60,000 nt of DNA from Antedon mediterranea (taxonomy: Eukaryota > Echinodermata > Crinoidea > Comatulida > Antedonidae). The DNA lies in contig NC_092674.1 in assembly GCF_964355755.1 (NCBI RefSeq), forward strand, positions 131,001 to 191,000, given 5' to 3'. The notes beneath the pieces are model-generated. The model was given only the letters and a program-made list of their open reading frames with translations. It ran no database searches and had not been told where the DNA came from. Made by a program: the position numbers and the translations under genes. Below are positions 14,096 to 26,971 of the stretch, piece after piece; position 1 is the first letter of the stretch; each line of letters starts with the position of its first letter.

Positions 14096-17019
14096 TATGG
14101 CAAGCCTCAGCTGTCTGAAGTATTCAAAATATTATATTATTATATCATTTTTTTATTATATTATATATTGTATTGTAATGAATTATACGTTTTGCATTAT
14201 ATTACTTGGTTTTAGCATTATATTATATCTATTTCTAATATATTATGTGAAAAATGTAACAAATTATTGACTTTTTGTATTATATTATTCGGTTTTAGCA
14301 TTATATTATGAACATTTAATATTATATTATTAATAAAATACATTATATTATAATATAATTGTATTATATTAAACGCATTTACTTTACTTTATAACATACA
14401 ACATTATTATATTATACGGATTCGTTAGTTATATTATTATTTTGTATGATGTTTATTATACGTCACGGCTTATTTCAGTTCTTCTAACTCTTTCTCTCCC
14501 TCCCCCTGTTCACTAGCAATCAGCGGCCGGCAGAATCTGAATTGTGTGACTGTTGAAGAATAACTACGTACTAGGCCTAGGCCTAGCCTAGGATCACCGG
14601 ACAGCTACAACTAATACTACAATACAATAACTACTACTGCTACTATCTAGGCCTAGCTAGTGAGTAGTAGGTAGCTACTACTAGGCTCTAGGGCGTATGT
14701 ATGATGTTAACTACTAGGGCCTAGGCTAGGCCTAGAGGCCTACTAGTACTAGGCTAGGCCTAGACTTAAGTTGTAGTAGGCTAGGGCCGGGCCTGCTGCC
14801 TTAGGCTAGGCTACTACTACTACTACTACTACTAGGCAGCCCATGATGGGTACGAGTAAGCCAAAATGTTGGATATATGTAAACCAAAATTTGGGTACGA
14901 GCGTGTTGGCATGGCATGGGTACGGGTTGACCTGTATCCTTCTTTCTAGCTAATCGTACTATGCCTAGGCCTCAAGTAAGTCTACGCTACCCAGTCCGGC
15001 TACAATATTATGGTCTATTTTGTTTTATAGCTTTATTGATAGCTGGGTTCAAATCTGGGTTGGGACGGCTTTTTCTCATTCTAAAACAGATTTCCTTATC
15101 ATAATAAAATAATATATGAATTTATTTGTAATATTGTAATGTATACATAATATAAGTAATTGCCATTGCCTTTATTACTATTAATTATTTATTATACGGT
15201 TACCCCTTAATTATACTATAGTATAATTTCCTTGTTATATTTTACAATATTTTCTTCCTAATTCTACAATTTTGTCTTTCACAGCACAAATTTATCATAC
15301 TGAATCATCACACACCAAGTCTCAAAAATCTCTACTGTATTTGTCCAAGCTACTCCAGCTACATGGTATTGCCTTGAGGCTAAACTACACAGTATACTGG
15401 CACTACCATCATTCCTGGCTCGTCAACCTGGACCACATAAGCACAGTTTCAGTTTCAGTTTATTTACCATTTCAATTTCTGAACATAAGAGATGAACAAC
15501 TTATATGGATGGATAACCGTAAGAGCGAAGCTCGTTTACCGGTCACCCGTTAGTGCAGTGACATTACAGAAAACATAAAGACAGGACAAAGGTGCAATAC
15601 TTAACAAGACATGTGAACACTTGTGTTTGCAACCCCTTGGATAAAATAATATATTTATATAAAGGAGAAAGTTAGATATTATAATATTTCTTTTTGATCA
15701 TACAATGATATTTTTTAAATTACTTCTTAAGAAGTCATACTACTGATTCAAAATAGTGACTTACACCCTGTGGTCAAGGCTTTATTTGCTCTTATGCTTA
15801 TTTCCTCCAACATACAGAGTACATAGGACTTTTTTTATTCATAACTGTTGAATTGTTTCCCAATACATAGTACCTATTGGTATTATATCTAAAAATACAA
15901 AGGCGACTAACACAGATAGTTCCATATATACAGTACTCTTTTATAGATAGATGTATCTCTCCAAACTACTTCCAACTACCTAATCTAATAATAGTACTAT
16001 TAGCATACTACTATACACTTTGTAGACAAGAAATAAGTTGTATACACCTACAGGACTTATGGTAGTACAGTCGATCGCACTCTCACTGGCCCGGTCAACA
16101 TAATCTATACCTAGATTAATATTACAGTAATTAAAGTACATTATTACAGAGTTTTGTTTTTTTTGCAGAAATCAAAGTTATGTGTATAGAAAGCAGTACT
16201 CGTATTAAAAACTAAGCAGGTTGCAGGTCTTGAATGCAAACTGGCAGGATATTTTGAATATTTTTTGTTGTTGAAATGATGGAATCCTAACTTCAATTTC
16301 CACGAACTGGAGACGAAGACATATTATGACCCTTTTATTTAAATTTATTTGAATAGACCTCCATGTAAAGTCATTAAAGGCTACATGATTGTTTTATATT
16401 TTAATATGTGATAGTAGGAAATCATTGTGTATAATGAGGACTATGAATCTGATATTTACTTGCATTCTTATCTTTTTAAAATATTATTTATAATGCCGGT
16501 AATGAATTTAAAATTTAATTATATTGACTATTTTTGATAATCATCATGTCCTTATAAATTCATTTATACTTTTTTTGTGTAATATAGTTCATATATTATG
16601 TATTAAATAAATTGGTAAGGCCCTATACTGTTATTATTTAAGGAAAGTTTATATACACTATTATTTTATGCCTACCAATATTAGTATCAATTGTTTATGT
16701 AAATATTTTGTCTAATTGCCTTGATTTTTGTATAGGCCAATTGCATCAATGTTTTTCTCAAAGCAAATTAGCCTAATAATGCCACATTTAGACACATGAT
16801 TCATTATTTCTGATATTCTGTACTTGTGTGTATGCATTACTAAAATAGTAGTTAATATATTTCATTTATAATGTATGTATAAACATATATTCATATTTTT
16901 TAACATTTTTAAATTTAAAAATTATTACAATACCTATCTACCTTTCTGATATTGTTACTATTATATAATATTCTTTGAGGCAGCAATAAAAAAAAAATTA
17001 GAACAATTAATTTGACTTA

Positions 17020-17056
17020 CTAGATGGCACGCTCGCTTCGCTCGCGTACCATCTAG
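17020..17056 (-). other. Helitron 3'-terminal hairpin
   Basis: Two 13-nt arms (17020-17032 and 17044-17056) pair with one mismatch around an 11-nt GC-rich loop. On the minus strand the 3' arm ends in CTAG, the last bases of the element. In this superfamily such a structure acts as the rolling-circle termination signal. Confidence 0.85.
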
Positions 17057-18347
17057 GTCGTGCCCACAGATGGTTCTCGAATACACAGTATTTCCAGCGA
17101 GAAAAAAATGGAGATTTCAAATGTACGTACCGCAAGACTATAATACATTGTCGTTTACAGAAACGAATAAATATACACAATGATTTATGTAGTCAACCAA
17201 AATTAGCACCCTGGGAATTACTTCCGAGAGAGAAACAAAATGAGTCAAATTTTTTTATTTGGACTCATTTAAACAAACCCAATTTGTGTTTTGTATGTAA
17301 CATTAAGGGTTGAGGGATGGGGGAAGAGGATAGGTACAAAGAGGAAACATTTTAAAATATATTCTTATCCACTCAGTAACGAAATATTGTTTTTAATGTT
17401 TTATAGGCCTATAAATAATATACCACTAAATACAGTAAAACATTTACGATTTAATACGGTACTTTGTTAAAACTCTCACTGTCATAGTCGATTGAAATAG
17501 TAAAGTACATGTAACGATACACCACTACGACGTTTATATATTTTTAAATTATTAATTAATACAAACGTTGAGAAGCAACTGTCAGTAATAACGTTTATTT
17601 ATTTGTATATTATATGTTTATAATCTAACAGTAGGGCCTACCCACACTCACAGTAATAAAGTTTATTTGTATATATTTTTATATTACATCTAACAGTACC
17701 AACACTCACAGTAAGAAATTTGCGATTCAAATTGCGATCAAAAGTGGTTTTAACCATTAAAATACCTTAACAGTATTGTACAGCCAGGGAACTCCCTGGT
17801 ACAGCATTGTAATACTATTTATGTTTATTCTCCAAGGGGGCCCATAAATCTAAATCTATACCTGTATGGTTAAACCAAATAATTTGGAATGTTCCATTCA
17901 TCACAAATCAATACATTTGTAAAAACGTATATTAAATGTATCAAAATAGTATTTTTTAAAGAAAATCGGCCTGTCTTCAACATTATGATGCTGTACTCGA
18001 ACTGTTCAACCGGTTTTCAGCTATTAAAAACAATTATCGTAGGAGGAGATAGGAAAATGCGAAGCCTCCTCGCATTTTTGTGGCGGGTATTTTTCAAGAT
18101 GGACATCCATTAGACAGTGTATACCACGATCGGAAAACACCCCTATTTGGGGCAAATCGTTGAACCTAAATTCGTTTTAATCGTCAATAACTAATTATCT
18201 AACTTAATTTAATTAGTAAACAGGGTTACATCAGGTGGTTAAAATCAGTACCGAAAGTACGAACCAACTTTATATACCATCGAGTAAAAATTCTAGAAGT
18301 AAGGCGCGATTTACCGAATTTTGCCCTTACGTAAATTTATATATAGA
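17020..18347 (-). mobile_element. Non-autonomous Helitron inserted in palindromic copy 3
   Basis: Read on the minus strand, the insert begins TCTATATATAAATTTACG (from 18347) and ends CTAG at 17020, just after a GC-rich hairpin. These are the 5'-TC and hairpin plus CTRR-3' hallmarks of Helitrons. It sits between host A (17019) and T (18348) with no target duplication. The empty site is seen uninterrupted in the sister arms as GACTTATACTG. It is 1328 bp long and encodes no Rep/helicase, so it depends on an autonomous partner. The 74-codon frame at 17889-18113 has no recognisable domain. Confidence 0.9.
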
Positions 18348-18919
18348 TACTGTACTATGTTAGTTCAGGAGATGAAGTGTGTGTGGGCAGAAACTAGTGT
18401 GTTGGAGGTTGGTGGTGTGAGGTGTATAGTAGTCACTTTAAGACCTAAATTAGATGTTTTCTGAAGAAAAGAAGTTAGCGCATACGCTTTCAAACAACTC
18501 CAAGAAGATTCACACAAAAATAATTACTTTCCAATAAAGTAGTATAACAGTGTATATTACAGTACATTGAATAAACTCGAGCGGAATAATAACGCACATA
18601 AAAAAACATTCATTTTCTTTTCGAAAAGTGCCCTCTCTAGTTTTCTATTAATTTATTAATAATTATTATTAATTAATGAGTAATATGAACATACATATTA
18701 ACATTTAATGCTGGAAACTGTATCTACTCCTAACAAAGTTTCATATCTCCAAATTTCATTAACGTATTCAAAGCACTTCAATAAATTACATTTAACATTA
18801 CAAATTCAGGTTTTGGATATAATTTTGCTTAAAAACATATACAAAAAACATCGATAAAAAATACTTTTCGTATTCAAAAACATTTGATACTTGGTATAAA
18901 TGTTCAATATAGGTTGCTC

Positions 18920-19102
18920 CATCCATATTGCAAACAAAAAATAACTATCAAGCCATATCACTGATTTTTTAAATTTACGTTTTTACAAAATGTACACTTA
19001 TGAAAGACCATACAATTCCCACTCATTTTTTTCAAGCTAATAACTATTTTGAAAAAACAACCAACAAAAAACGTTCATGAATGCAATTTTCTTCTGTGAA
19101 TA
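18920..19102 (-). other. Unique central loop of palindromic copy 3, reverse orientation
   Basis: Same loop as in copies 1, 2 and 4 but reverse-complemented. It starts CATCCATATTGC after GGTTGCTC and ends with TTCTGTGAAT. Confidence 0.9.
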
Positions 19103-22100
19103 GAGCAACCTATAGTGAACATTTACACCAAGTATCAAATGTTTTTGAATACGAAAAGTATTTTTTATCGATGTTTTTTGTATATGTTTTTAAGCAAAAT
19201 TCTATCCAAAACCCGAATTTTTATGTTAAATGTGATATTTAATATTGAAGTGCTTTGAATACGTTAATGAAATTTGGAGATATGAAACTTTGTTAGGAGT
19301 AGAACCAGCTTCCAGCATTGAATGTTAAAAATATGTTCATATTACTCATTAATTAATAATAATTATTAATAAATTAATAGAAAACTAGAGAGGGCACTTT
19401 TCGAAAAGAAAATGAATGTTTTTTTATGTGCGTTATTATTCCGCTCGAGTTTATTCAATGTACTGTAATATACACTGTTATACTACTTTATTGGAAAGTA
19501 ATTATTTTTGTGTGAATCTTCTTGGAGTTGTTTGAAAGCGTATGCGCTTACTTCTTTTCTTCAGAAAACATCTAATTTAGGTCTTAAAGTGACTACTATA
19601 CACCTCACACAACCAACCTCCAACACACTAGTTTCTGCCCACACACACTTCATCTCCTGAACTAACATAGTACAGTATAAGTCAAATTAGTTGTTCTAAT
19701 TTTTTTTTTATTGCTGCCTCAAAGAATATTATATAATAGTAACAATATCAGAAAGGTAGATAGGTATTGTAATAATTTTTAAATTTAAAAATGTTAAAAA
19801 AAATATGAATATATGTTTATACATACATTATAAATGAAATATATTAACTACTATTTTAGTAATGCATACACACAAGTACAGAATATCAGAAATCAATGAA
19901 TCATGTGTCTAAATGTGGCATTATTAGGCTAATTTGCTTTGAGAAAAACATTGATGCCATTGGCCTATACAAAAATCAAGGCAATTAGACAAAATATTTA
20001 CATAAACAATTAATACTAATATTGGTAGGCATAAAATAATAGTGTATATAAACTTTCCTTAAATAATAACAGTATAGGGCCTTACCAATTTATTTAATAC
20101 ATAATATATGAACTATATTACACATAAAAAGTATAAATGAATTCATAAGGACATGATGATTATCAAAAATAGTCAATATCATTAAATTTTAAACTCATTA
20201 CCGGCATTATAAATAATATTTAAAAAAGATAAGAATGCAAGTAAATATCAGATTCATAGTCCTCATTATACACAATGATTTCCTACTATCACATATTAAA
20301 ATATAAAACAATCATGTAGCCTTTAATGACTTTACATGGAGGTCTATTCAAATAAATTTAAATAAAAGGGTCATAATATGTCTTCGTCTCCAGTTCGTGG
20401 AAATTGAAGTTAGGATTCTGGACATCATTTCAACAACAAAAAATTTTCAAAATATCCTGCCAGTTCGCATTCAAGACCTGCAACCTGCTTAGTTTTTAAT
20501 ACGAGTACTGCTTTCTATACACATAACTTTGATTTCTGCAAAAAAAACAAAACTCTGTAATAATGTACTTTAATTACTGTAATAATCTAGGTATAGATTA
20601 TGTTGACCGGGCCAGTGAGAGTGCGATCGACTGTACTACCATAAGTCCTGTAGGTGGATACAACTTATTTCTTGTCTACAAAGTGTATAGTAGTATGCTA
20701 ATAGTACTATTATTAGATTAGGTAGTTGGGAGTAGTTTGGAGAGATACATCTATCTATAAAAGAGTACTGTATATATGGAACTATCTGTGTTAGCCGCCT
20801 TTGTATTTTTAGATATAATACCAATAGGTACTATGTATTGGGAAACAATTCAACAGTTATGAATAAAAAAAGTCCTATGTACTCTGTATGTTGGAGGAAA
20901 TAAGCATAAGAGCAAATAAAGCCTTGACCACAGGGTGTAAGTCACTATTTTGAATCAGTAGTATGACTTCTTAAGAAGTAATTTAAAAATTATCATTGTA
21001 TGATCAAAAAGAAATATTATAATATCTAACTTTCTCCTTTATATAAATATATTATTTTATCCAAGGGGTTGCAAACACAAGTGTTCACATGTCTTGTTAA
21101 GTATTGCACCTTTGTCCTGTCTTTATGTTTTCTGTAATGTCACTGCACTAACGGGTGACCGGTAAACGAGCTTCGCTCTTACGGTTATCCATCCATAAGT
21201 TGTTCATCTCTTATGTTCAGAAATTGAAATGGTAAATAAACTGAAACTGTGCTTATGTGGTACAGGTTGACGAGCCATGAATGATGGTAGTGCCAGTATA
21301 CCGTGTAGTTTAGCCTCAAGGCAATACCATGTACCGTAGCTGGAGTAGCTTGGACAAATACAGTAGAGATTTATGAGACTTGGTGTGTGATGATTCAGTA
21401 TGATAAATTTGTGCTGTGAAAGACAAAATTGTAGAATTAGGAAGAAAATATTGTAAAATATAACAAGGAAATTATACTATAGTATAATTAAGGGGTAACC
21501 GTATAATACATAATTAATAGTAATAATGGCAATTACTTATATTATGTATAAATTACAATATTACAAATAAATTCATATATTATTTTATTATTAGGAAATC
21601 TGTTTTAGAATGAGAAAAAGCCGTCCATACACAGATTTGAACCCAGCTATCAATAAAGCTATAAAACAAAATAGACCATATTGTAGCCGGACTGGGTAGC
21701 GTAGACTTACTTGAGGCCTAGGCATAGTACGATTAGCTAGAAGGATACAGGTCAACCCGTACCCATGCCATGCCAACACGCTCGTACCCAAATTTTGGTT
21801 TACATATATCCAAAATTTTGGCTTACTCGTACCCATCATGGGCTGCCTAGTAGTAGTAGTAGTAGCCTAGCCTAAGGCAGCAGGCCCGGCCCTAGCCTAC
21901 TACAACCTAAGTCTAGGCCTAGCCTAGTAGGCCTCTAGGCCTAGCCTAAGGCCCTAGTAGTTAACATCATACATACGCCCTAGAGCCTAGTAGTAGCTAC
22001 CTACTACTCACTAGCTAGGCCTAGGTAGTAGCAGTAGTAGTTATTGTAGTAGTATTATTGTATTGTAGTATTAGTTGTAGCTGTCCGGTGATCCTTGGTC

Positions 22101-22615
22101 ACTTGTCTAGATCCCCTAGTAGGCATAGGCTAGGCCTAGTACGTAGTTATTCTTCAACAGTCACACAATTCAGATTCTGCCGGCCGCTGATTGCTAGTCA
22201 ACAGGGGGAGGGAGAGAAAGAGTTAGAAGAACTGAAATAATCCGTGACGTATAATAAACATCATACAAAATAATAATATAACTAACGAATCCGTATAATA
22301 TAATAATGTTGTATGTTATAAAGTAAAGTAAATGCGTTTAATATAATACAATTATATTATAATATAATGTATTTTATTAATAATATAATACTAAATGTTC
22401 ATAATATAATGCTAAAACCAAATAATGTAATACAAAAAGTCAATAATTTGTTACATTTTTCACATAATATAATTAGAAATAGATATAATATAATGCTAAA
22501 ACCAAGTAATATAATGCAAAACGTATAATTCATTACAATACAATATATAATATAATAAAAAATTGATATAATAATATAATATTTTGAATACTTCAGACAG
22601 CTGAGGCTTGCCATA

Positions 22616-22769
22616 CTAATGCATTGTCGGTCGATATTACCATTCGGAGCCTTCATCGATTTAGACCTGAGAGCGTATGAAAAGAAAAATAATATTGAGT
22701 ATAAGGTAATTTCCCGAACATTATACAGTATAGAAATCAAACTGCACAGTGTTTGGTCAAGTGTACTTG
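22616..22769 (+). other. 154-bp spacer between palindromic copies 3 and 4, with open frames
   Basis: Non-element DNA from CTAATG (right duplication of copy 3) to TACTTG (left duplication of copy 4). A plus frame reading SILPFGAFIDLDLRAYEK is open across it, with a donor-like AAG/gtaatt near 22705. A second frame in its right half continues without stop into the sequence right of copy 4 once one TACTTG is removed. It may be a broken exon or pseudogene; no family was recognised. Confidence 0.5.
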
Positions 22770-23282
22770 TATGGCAAGCCTCAGCTGTCTGAAGTATTCA
22801 AAATATTATATTATTATATCATTTTTTTATTATATTATATATTGTATTGTAATGAATTATACGTTTTGCATTATATTACTTGGTTTTAGCATTATATTAT
22901 ATCTATTTCTAATATATTGTGTGAAAAATGTAACAAATTATTGACTTTTTGTATTATATTATTTGGTTTTAGCATTATATTATGAACATTTAATATTATA
23001 TTATTAATAAAATACATTATATTATAATATAATTGTATTATATTAAACGCATTTACTTTACTTTATAACATACAACATTATTATATTATACGGATTCGTT
23101 AGTTATATTATTATTTTGTATGATGTTTATTATACGTCACGGCTTATTTCAGTTCTTCTAACTCTTTCTCTCCCTCCCCCTGTTCACTAGCAATCAGCGG
23201 CCGGCAGAATCTGAATTGTGTGACTGTTGAAGAATAACTACGTACTAGGCCTAGCCTAGGCCTACTAGGGGATCTAGACGAA

Positions 23283-23420
23283 TACAGGTCAACCCGTACC
23301 CATGCCAACTCGTACCCACCAACTCGTACCCAAATTTTGGCTTACTCGTACCCAAAATTTTGGCTGACCCGTACCCATCATTGGCTGACCCGTACCCATC
23401 ATTGGCTGGCCCGTACCCAA
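23283..23420 (-). repeat. Left subterminal minisatellite of the hAT-like insert
   Basis: Several degenerate units of about 20-27 bp built on CTGACCCGTACCCATCATTGG or the shorter CAACTCGTACCC. They are the inverse of the units at the right end. Confidence 0.8.
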
Positions 23421-24387
23421 GTTTAATGCTATTTAAAGTATATTTATATTACATTTAAACCCAGTTTTATTAAATTTTTAGATACCAATCATATGTTCGA
23501 TATTATAATGGCAAAAACTATTGACCTAAAATGTATAATAATATGTACAGACTCGTACGTAAAAAGCACAGCTTTCATCGTATTTGCGTACGTCGTATTT
23601 GGTAAAGTTAATACTTGAGGGCGCTGTTTTATATGGCTCTGTGGAAGATGTCAGTGGTCGGCTGTGCTGCATTCTATTTTTTTTTCATTTATGAGTTATT
23701 AATCTATTATTTTCTACGAATAGTAGTACACGGAAATTGAAATACCCACTAGTCTGTGATGATGAAAACTTGAATTATTAAAAGTAAACATAAATATCTT
23801 TTATACATAATTTGTATTTTCATTTTATTTTACAGATAATGAAGTAATGTGCTTTTTGAAAATCGTTTTAAAACGAATGGTTTTTGTTGTTTTGTTTTGC
23901 AAGTTTTGGAAAATATTAAACTGTTTTAACATTTCGAAAATATTTAATACATTTTTAAATAGTCACTCGTATTTTAAAATCACGAAACTATTTAAGTGGA
24001 TACCAGCCTCATTGCTGCTATGAGCATTTAGTAGTAGATTAGATTATTGCCGTTTATCTAGTATACAATGACGGATGTGAGAGTAATAATAAAAGGTAAC
24101 TACTGTACTAACCTCCAATAATTTAACATTTAATTACAAACGACGACATTTGCTGTTATTACCTTTTCATTTTATAATGATTATTACTGTATTATTATGA
24201 CTAAAAACCGAAATAAATACTACTAAAACTTAAAAAAATCATCTTATCGCTGACAGATACGTAAGAACTCAGACACGTGTAGGTAGGCCTTCAGAACGTT
24301 TATATTATTTTAGTAAATAAGACGACATCCGTTGCCATGGAAAAACGATCGTAGTTCATTTCATTTGTCTTATTTGACACATTATAG

Positions 24388-24865
24388 AATGCGTATTTTT
24401 TTTTAAAAAAGGGAATCCCTCGTCAGCAAAAACACGTAGCTGTAAGTTATTGAGGAAATATCTACCAAAAATGTTTAATTACCGTAAACAAACAGATAAT
24501 TTTACTGAATTATTTAAGAAAAAAAATAAATAGAAAACGATCATACGCCACATTGAACCTTTTGGACACACTACAAATGGACCCGTACAAATGCGTTTTT
24601 TTTTTTAATAATAAAGAGGAATCCCCATTCAGCAAAAACACGTAGCTGTTATAGAAGAAAATCTGCCAAAATGTTTAATTGCCTTAGGCTACAGTACGAC
24701 AGTACGTGTATATGATCATTTCACTGAATTATTAATAAATAAAATATATGGAAAATGATCATACGTCATTACTAAGTCGTCTCTTTGACGCCGGCCCTAT
24801 AAATGCGTGTTTTTTATAATAAAAGGTTAATCCCGGTCAGAAAAAACACGTAACACGAAATCTAC
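24388..24865. repeat. Diverged tandem repeat, period about 202-212 bp, 2.3 copies
   Basis: Copies begin near AAATGCG at 24388, 24590 and 24802. They share CAGCAAAAACACGTAGCTGT, AATGTTTAATT and GATCATACG in the same order, and the third copy is truncated. Confidence 0.75.
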
Positions 24866-24966
24866 GAGTAATTCGACCCCATAGCCCGGCAGGCTTTTCG
24901 CTTAAAACAGGGTGTTGTTAAAATATTTTTTTATTAATTAATGTTCTCTTACGTAAATAAAAAAGA

Positions 24967-25150
24967 CACACAATCAGAATTTTTAACTTTTATACAATCA
25001 GAATTTTTAACTTTTATACAATCAGAATTTAACTTTTATACAATCAGAATTTTTAACTTTTATACATTCATAATTTTTAACTTTTATTCAATCAGAATTT
25101 TTAACTTTTATACAATCAGAATTTTTAACTTTTACACAATCAGATTGTTC
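24967..25150. repeat. 24-bp minisatellite, about 8 copies
   Basis: Units of ACAATCAGAATTTTTAACTT plus TTAT in direct tandem, with single-base variants and one shorter unit. It lies inside the hAT-like insert. The plus frame through it (24941-25156) is a by-product of the repeat. Confidence 0.92.
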
Positions 25151-25279
25151 AGATAGCAATTGCATTTTTATAACACTTTTGTTAACATTTTATTATACCT
25201 TATTTTTCTATGTATTTTTCTAAATTTGTTAAATGTCGGTTTTATTGTATCGTTCAAGTTGACAGGGGCTGGTCAAGCA

Positions 25280-25395
25280 CATCACAAGATGACAGTTTTA
25301 CACTTTTGCTTTTCCGCTACTCTCCTGTTATACTTATATGTTTGTTTTTTTGCTATGTAGAAAGATTGAAAATAAAATAAATAAAATAAAATAAA
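25280..25395 (+). repeat. Possible retroelement tail with (AAATA)n
   Basis: AT-rich sequence ending in AAAATAAAATAAATAAAATA-type repeats, as seen at LINE/SINE 3' ends. No body was recognised upstream. Confidence 0.35.
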
Positions 25396-25618
25396 CATAC
25401 GTTTATAAAACTATAATACTAGATTTAAATAAATGTTAACAAATATATGCCTAATTAAACGAAGTCTACAATCAAATCAATGGTCATTTTTATTAGCACA
25501 CATTTCACCGAGACCTGTATGTAAAATAAAAAAACAATTTAAATATAAAAATATTCATACGGCAAAAGCATACCACTAGTTTTACGCCGATCAAATCATT
25601 ACAAGTAATTATTCAAAT

Positions 25619-25876
25619 TGGGTACGAGTAGGCCAAATAATGGGTACGAGTAAGCCAAAAATGGGTACGGGTAAGCCAAAAAATGGGTACGAGTAAGCCA
25701 AATACTTGGGTACGAGTAAGCCAAATATTTAGGTACGAATTGGCATGGGTACGGGTTGGTTTGGGTACGGGTTAGCCAAAGTGGGTACGAGTTGACCAAT
25801 TATTTGGGTACGGGTTAGCCAAGTTGGGTACGAGTTGGCATGGGTACGGGTTGGTTTGGGTACGGGTTGACCAGCA
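25619..25876 (+). repeat. Right subterminal minisatellite of the hAT-like insert
   Basis: About ten degenerate units of TGGGTACGAGTAAGCCAAA / TGGGTACGGGTTGACC, inverted relative to the left end. Confidence 0.88.
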
Positions 25877-26971
25877 GGCATCTAGACAAGTGACCAAGGA
25901 TCACCGGACAGCTACAACTAATACTACAATACAATAATACTACTACAATAACTACTACTGCTACTACCTAGGCCTAGCTAGTGAGTAGTAGGTAGCTACT
26001 ACTAGGCTCTAGGGCGTATGTATGATGTTAACTACTAGGTAGGCCTAGGCTAGGCCTAGAGGCCTACTAGTACTAGGCTAGGCCTAGACTTAAGTTGTAG
26101 TAGGCTAGGGCCGGGCCTGCTGCCTTAGGCTAGGCTACTACTACTACTACTACTACTAGGCAGCCCATGATGGGTACGAGTAAGCCAAAATTTTGGATAT
26201 ATGTTAACCAAAATTTGGGTACGAGCGTGTTGGCATGGCATGGGTACGGGTTAACCTGTATCCTTCTAGCTAATCGTACTATGCCTAGGCCTCAAGTAAG
26301 TCTACGCTACCCAGTCCGGCTACAATATGGTCTATTTTGTTTTATAGCTTTATTGATAGCTGGGTTCAAATCTGGGTTGGGACGGCTTTTTCTCATTCTA
26401 AAACAGATTTCCTTATAATAAAATAATATATGAATTTATTTGTAATATTGTAATGTATACATAATATAAGTAATTGCCATTGCCTTTATTACTATTAATT
26501 ATGTATTATACGGTTACCCCTTAATTATACTATAGTATAATTTCCTTGTTATATTTTACAATATTTTCTTCCTAATTCTACAATTTTGTCTTTCACAGCA
26601 CAAATTTATCATACTGAATCATCACACACCAAGTCTCATAAATCTCTACTGTATTTGTCCAAGCTACTCCAGCTACATGGTATTGCCTTGAGGCTAAATT
26701 ACACGGTATACTGGCACTACCATCATTCCTGGCTCGTCAACCTGTACCACATAAGCACAGTTTCAGTTTCAGTTTATTTACCATTTCAATTTCTGAACAT
26801 AAGAGATGAACAACTTATGGATGGATAACCGTAAGAGCGAAGCTCGTTTACCGGTCACCCGTTAGTGCAGTGACATTACAGAAAACATAAAGACAGGACA
26901 AAGGTGCAATACTTAACAAGACATGTGAACACTTGTGTTTGCAACCCCTTGGATAAAATAATATATTTATA

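Larger units (their letters stand above)
14096..22615. mobile_element. Giant palindromic TAYGG element, copy 3 (complete, internal part inverted, Helitron inside)
   Basis: Complete element of 8520 bp, about 7.19 kb without its Helitron. The left arm is 14096-18919, the loop 18920-19102 and the right arm 19103-22615. The ends are TATGGCAAGCC and GGCTTGCCATA, with a perfect 6-bp duplication CTAATG at 14090-14095 and 22616-22621. The loop and loop-proximal arm variants are in reverse orientation to the other copies. However, both outer arms carry the right-arm allele at several markers, including the 22-bp GGAGACGAAG segment near 16307 and near 20372. This copy therefore looks like an oppositely inserted or internally flipped element with later arm-to-arm conversion. 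Confidence 0.93.
23280..25879. mobile_element. hAT-like non-autonomous (foldback-type) element in copy 4
   Basis: The insert is flanked by an 8-bp duplication ATCTAGAC (23272-23279 and 25880-25887); the empty site is seen in sister arms. The duplication fits the nTCTAGAn preference of Ac-like hAT elements. The terminal inverted repeats share GGTCAACCCGTACCCA just inside each end. Both ends continue into short tandem repeats of GGGTACGAG/GTTGGCC units in inverted orientation, giving a foldback-like structure. The interior holds a diverged ~205-bp tandem repeat, a 24-bp minisatellite and an (AAATA)-rich tail near 25368. No transposase was found. Confidence 0.82.

Noticed and set aside
6251-15000. 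CRISPR-like regular repeats
   Set aside because: The repeats are direct minisatellites without unique spacers, in a eukaryotic genome.
17889-18113. 74-codon frame inside the Helitron
   Set aside because: Too short for Rep or helicase and has no motif; probably chance.
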